Positions 60,404 through 64,000 of a DNA stretch of 64,000 nucleotides are shown here, piece after piece. The notes beneath the pieces are model-generated. The model was given only the letters and a program-made list of their open reading frames with translations. It made no database searches and was not told where the DNA came from. How positions within the stretch are numbered: position 1 is the first letter of the stretch; the number at the start of each line of letters is the position of its first letter. This DNA is from Luzula sylvatica (lineage: Eukaryota; Streptophyta; Magnoliopsida; Poales; Juncaceae): positions 28,126,914 through 28,190,913 of the forward strand of contig OX326958.1 in NCBI GenBank assembly GCA_946800325.1, read 5' to 3'. The position numbers and the translations under genes were made by a program.

Positions 60404-60432
60404 ATCCGTACAAAACCAAGTTTTGTACGGAT
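60404..60432. other. Perfect 13-bp hairpin
   Basis: ATCCGTACAAAAC and GTTTTGTACGGAT form a perfect stem around a CAA loop. A weak inverted similarity also joins ATCTCCAAACATTGCATCC (about 60248) and GTTGGGTGCAATTTGGGGAGA (about 60380), so this may be the end of a small decayed MITE. Confidence 0.55.
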
Positions 60433-60479
60433 CGTGGATGGGGTGGTGAGTTTGGGGGGAAGAGTAAAATTACCCAATA

Positions 60480-61855
60480 ATATATTTGTTTTAACATAAA
60501 ATAAAATAATATTATGAAAATGATTTTGAATTTTGGATGCCTGTCGAAAAAAGCTTATTGCCTTATTGGCGGTCTGCCGGGATTACCCTGACTCTGACCC
60601 GAGATCATTTTTTATTTTCACACATTAATTTTTTATTTTATTTTGGTAGAAGAAAGCACGCGCGCCTTGTCATTTAGATTTTTTATATTTTTTAATGTGA
60701 TATAATTTAACGTGCATATTTTAGATTTATATTTCAGACGGATAATATATACTTTTTAGAAAAAAAATTATTTTTAGTTATTTACATTCTATCAAAAATT
60801 CAATCGAGTTTTTTTATCATTTTATTTGGTCAATGAAGTTTTTATTTTTTAAATTTGATTTATCAAGCCTCTTATTATATAAATTTGATTCAATTATCTC
60901 TTTCTATTCATTAACCAATGACTAAATCGTTAAATATTGATATAGTAAATTATGCCATGATATATTTGATGGTGTGGTAACTTATGACATGTCATATTTG
61001 ATGACGTGATGACATAAATTATTTTATTAATGAATTTATTATTTTCCAATGAGTTAAAAAGCGTCGCAATAGTGCAAATATTGAAAATTTTATATAAAAC
61101 ACAAGCTCGTAATTTGTTAAGGAATGTGTTATAACGTCTCACATCATAATTAAAAAAAAAAAAAAAAAATATTTATTCTATCAACGTCATTACTATGACA
61201 TGTCATGACTCATGAGTTGTCATTTCTTCAAACATGTCATGTGTGTTGTCACGTCATAATTTAACAGTACCGTCATTAGTTAATGGATGGAAGGACCGAC
61301 TACGAATTTGGTCATCATAATATAAAGATTTTTTTTTTTAATTTGGTCTTTTAACTATTGAGGTGGTCGATATCGTAATCCCTCAACTTTTATTAGTATA
61401 TTTTTAGGGTCTCAATTATTATGTTTGGTCGTTACATGAGTATGTTTCCGTTAACTTGACATTTAATCAATAATATGTCAGTTAATTTGACATTCGTTAA
61501 AAAAGTTTAATCAATGACATTAGCGATGATGTGGCATTTAAAATATATATTTTAATATTCTTAAAAAATTTAGATTCATATTCTATTATCATAAATTTTA
61601 ATCTTCGATAATACAAATATCAATTTTTATAACAAGTTCAACGATCTAAACTATTCAGATTTATTAATTGTAATATGTAAAATGTAACATGATAAATATT
61701 TTGTTACATAAACATAAACATTTGACATGACAATACAAAATAACAATTTTTATATTATGATATTTTGATTTTGAGAATGGTTATGTTTTAAAATATGTAT
61801 TCGTATTATTGAATATTATAATTTACGACAATATAATATACATCAATTTTTGTAA
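60480..61855. other. AT-rich intergenic DNA
   Basis: No gene is seen. Many TGACATGTCAT-type self-complementary words lie at 60960-61010 and 61170-61260. A patch at 61360-61510 (TCCCTCAACTTTTATTAGTA, GTTAACTTGACATTTAATCA) looks like decayed transposon sequence. Confidence 0.4.
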
Positions 61856-61990
<135 letters not shown>

Positions 61991-62199
61991 ATGTCATTAT
62001 TGTTTATATGGTAGAATATCTGATATGTCATTTCTTATGTGTCAAAATAACAGACACACAAACATTTGACATATGAAATAACTATATATATAAACAGTTC
62101 AAACATTAAAAACGGACCATGTAAAAATTGAGGAACCACACATATATTACCACTCAATAATTCAAGAACTAAGTTTAAAATTTTCTCTAATATATATAA

Positions 62200-62230
62200 C
62201 TAGCTTTATCCCCGCGCAATTGCGCGGGAC
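62200..62230 (-). mobile_element. Helitron-like 3' terminus (minus strand)
   Basis: Read on the minus strand: CCCGCGCAATTGCGCGGG (a perfect 18-base palindrome), then GATAAAG, then CTAG followed by T. This fits a Helitron 3' end with its terminal hairpin. The body would lie to the right (62230 onward). No 5' TC end or Rep/helicase coding was found, so only a terminus is claimed. Confidence 0.5.
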
Positions 62231-62689
62231 AACATATCTATTTTTTTACATGTTTTTTTATATAATTATTTAAATAGAATTAACTCGTGTGCGAATTAAC
62301 GCGCGTGCGTTTGAACTAAATTAATTTAATCATGACATATTTGCAAACATCATGATGTCAATAGATGCATAAGATTCATGAAATTAATCTATCACGGATA
62401 TTATTTTATGATATAATTTGTATAAATAACATTTGTTCATGTGCTTTTAAAATCGATTAATATAATCAGGACATATACGCAAACATATTTGATGTCAATA
62501 GATGCATTATAGTTACGGTTCATTAAAGGATCACAATGTGTCATATGGATACAACGGGCAAATGACAAAAAAACTCGCATAAATTTGAGGTTACAAAATA
62601 TCATATATACCCGTGCAAAATGAGCAAATAGAAAAAAAATTGAAAAGAAAAAAAGGACCAAAATGTAAAAAGGAAAAAATTGGGTAAAA

Positions 62690-63030
62690 AAAAAAATTAC
62701 AAAAAAAAAAAATTGAACTTACGAAATTGCATACATAACCCTACCCAATGAGCAAATTAAAAAAAAATTGAAAAATAAGAAAAAATGATAAAAATGTAAA
62801 AAATGACCAAATATAAAAAAAAGATAAAAATGTAAAAAATGACCAAAATATAAAATAGGAAAAAATAATCAAAATGTAAAAAAAGACCAAAATGTAAATA
62901 AACCAAAAAAAAGACCAAAATATAAAATAAGAAAAAAGAACCAAAAGGTAAAAAAATACCAAAATATAAATAAAAAAATAAAAAATGACCAAAATATAAA
63001 TAAAAAAGGACCAAAAAGGACCAAAATATC
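62690..63030. repeat. Degenerate AAAATGACCAAAATRTAAA repeat
   Basis: A loose tandem of about 20-bp units around GACCAAAATATAAA or GACCAAAATGTAAA runs across this A-rich tract. Frames on the minus strand yield only Phe/Ile/Tyr-rich low-complexity peptides. Confidence 0.75.
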
Positions 63031-64000
63031 AAAGAGGTCATGTGGCCTCATGTATGATCAAGAATTTTGTTTACTTTATATATAAGTACAATATATTAAA
63101 GGAATTTTTTTGTTTAGAGACACGTATAAGTTTGTAATGAGAGAAATATACTTCTTAGTTTAGTAATGACAACAATGACACTCTCTACTTTTGATTGAGA
63201 GTTTGTCAAATTTGATATTTCACCCCATATTGCACCATTTTATGTACCCAACATTTAAATTATAGAACAACAAAAATAAAAAAAATACTATATTTCTTTT
63301 TTAAATATTAGAAATCATATTTGCTTTACAAAATAAATGTGCACCTATTCAAAAATATTCATATTTTATAAAATAATATATCTAATAGTATTTTCAAAAA
63401 TCATATTAGCAAACAAAAATCATATTTTCAAAAATATTTTGTACAAGAAATTATTACATTTAAGTATAAGATTATATTCTCATTGTGCTAATTTGAAAAA
63501 AATCATATTATAATTTTTATAATATTTTTATACAATATGATTTAGTTTATCTCACATATAATTACTATTTAAATTTTTTTATAATTTTTGAAAATATTTG
63601 CAAAAATAAATTATATTGTAAACCATTTGTGATTTGTAGAAATTAGTAATGATATTGCGAGAAAGCGTGACTAATTCGTAGAAAACCACAAATATTTTAA
63701 AATATTTGTAATAGGCACACATTTGTTTTCCAAAGCAAATATAATTTGTAGGATTTTTTTCAAATATTGTTATCATTAGTAATTTGTAGAAATCCCAAAT
63801 AATTTAAAATATAATTTATTTATTCAAATATTTTCAAAAATGATAAAATATTATAAATTATTTTAAATAATAATTATATTTGAGAAAAACAAAAACATAA
63901 TGTATAAAAAATATTATAAAAAATGTAATATGATTTTTCAAATTAGCACAAAGAGAATATAATCCATATTCAACTGTAATAATTTATTGTAGAATTTTTT
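63031..64000. other. AT-rich end of the window
   Basis: No gene is seen. Repeated AAATCATATT, TTTTCAAAAATAT and AATTTGTAGAAAT words suggest decayed repeat sequence. Confidence 0.4.

Noticed and set aside
62741..63051. Phe/Tyr/Ile-rich membrane-like frames on the minus strand
   Set aside because: Low-complexity translation of the degenerate AAAATGACC repeat; all frames look alike.

Overview
The window is plant nuclear DNA, most likely from a eudicot. It is AT-rich with short spliced exons, and it carries plant-specific families: an EAR-type ERF repressor, a Pol IV/V-type subunit 7, a BLISTER-like coiled-coil gene, a DRIP-type RING ligase, plastid glutathione reductase and a POLLUX-like plastid envelope channel. 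Between the genes lie many DNA transposons, a SINE, LINE scraps and microsatellites. No rRNA, CRISPR array, operon or prokaryotic signal was seen. Exon boundaries were set by hand from GT/AG sites, reading-frame continuity and remembered family proteins. No alignment was run.

Left third (1-21.1 kb): this is a repeat-dominated accessory region. After an ANTH-like fragment and a diverged relative of the arm sequence, a 15-kb inverted-repeat structure runs from about 6.13 to 21.09 kb. Its arms can be followed inward to about 11.62 kb (left) and 14.39 kb (right). Each arm carries several tandem arrays: GC-rich units with long G/C tracts, CA-rich units, 70-bp units and a 28-bp minisatellite. Each arm also carries a promoter-like, outward-facing exon series. 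The unpaired centre holds a frameshifted C-terminal fragment of a UBP3/UBP4-type ubiquitin protease and a Mutator-type MITE with a 9-bp target duplication. Harbinger-like elements are inserted in both arms. The architecture resembles foldback transposons.

Middle (21.1-42.7 kb): this part holds an intron-less ERF repressor, a seven-exon amino-acid/GABA-type transporter and the single-coding-exon Pol IV/V subunit 7 gene. These are followed by a decayed zone: a BLISTER-like gene split by a 1.96-kb Harbinger-like element in its third exon, an nsLTP pseudogene, a second partial BLISTER-like 3' copy and a LINE remnant.

Right third (42.7-60 kb): this is a conserved housekeeping block. A DRIP-type E3 ligase (-) is divergent from UTP11 (+). 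UTP11 converges on SEC15 (-), which is followed by plastid glutathione reductase (-) and a 22-exon PEC1-like channel (-). A repeat patch with a complete SINE separates the last two. The final 4 kb is AT-rich repeat DNA with a long (TA)n tract and a Helitron-like hairpin end.

The intact genes serve separate cell functions: transcriptional repression, small-RNA-directed silencing, ubiquitination, ribosome biogenesis, exocytosis, and plastid redox and ion balance. Nothing suggests that they work as one pathway.
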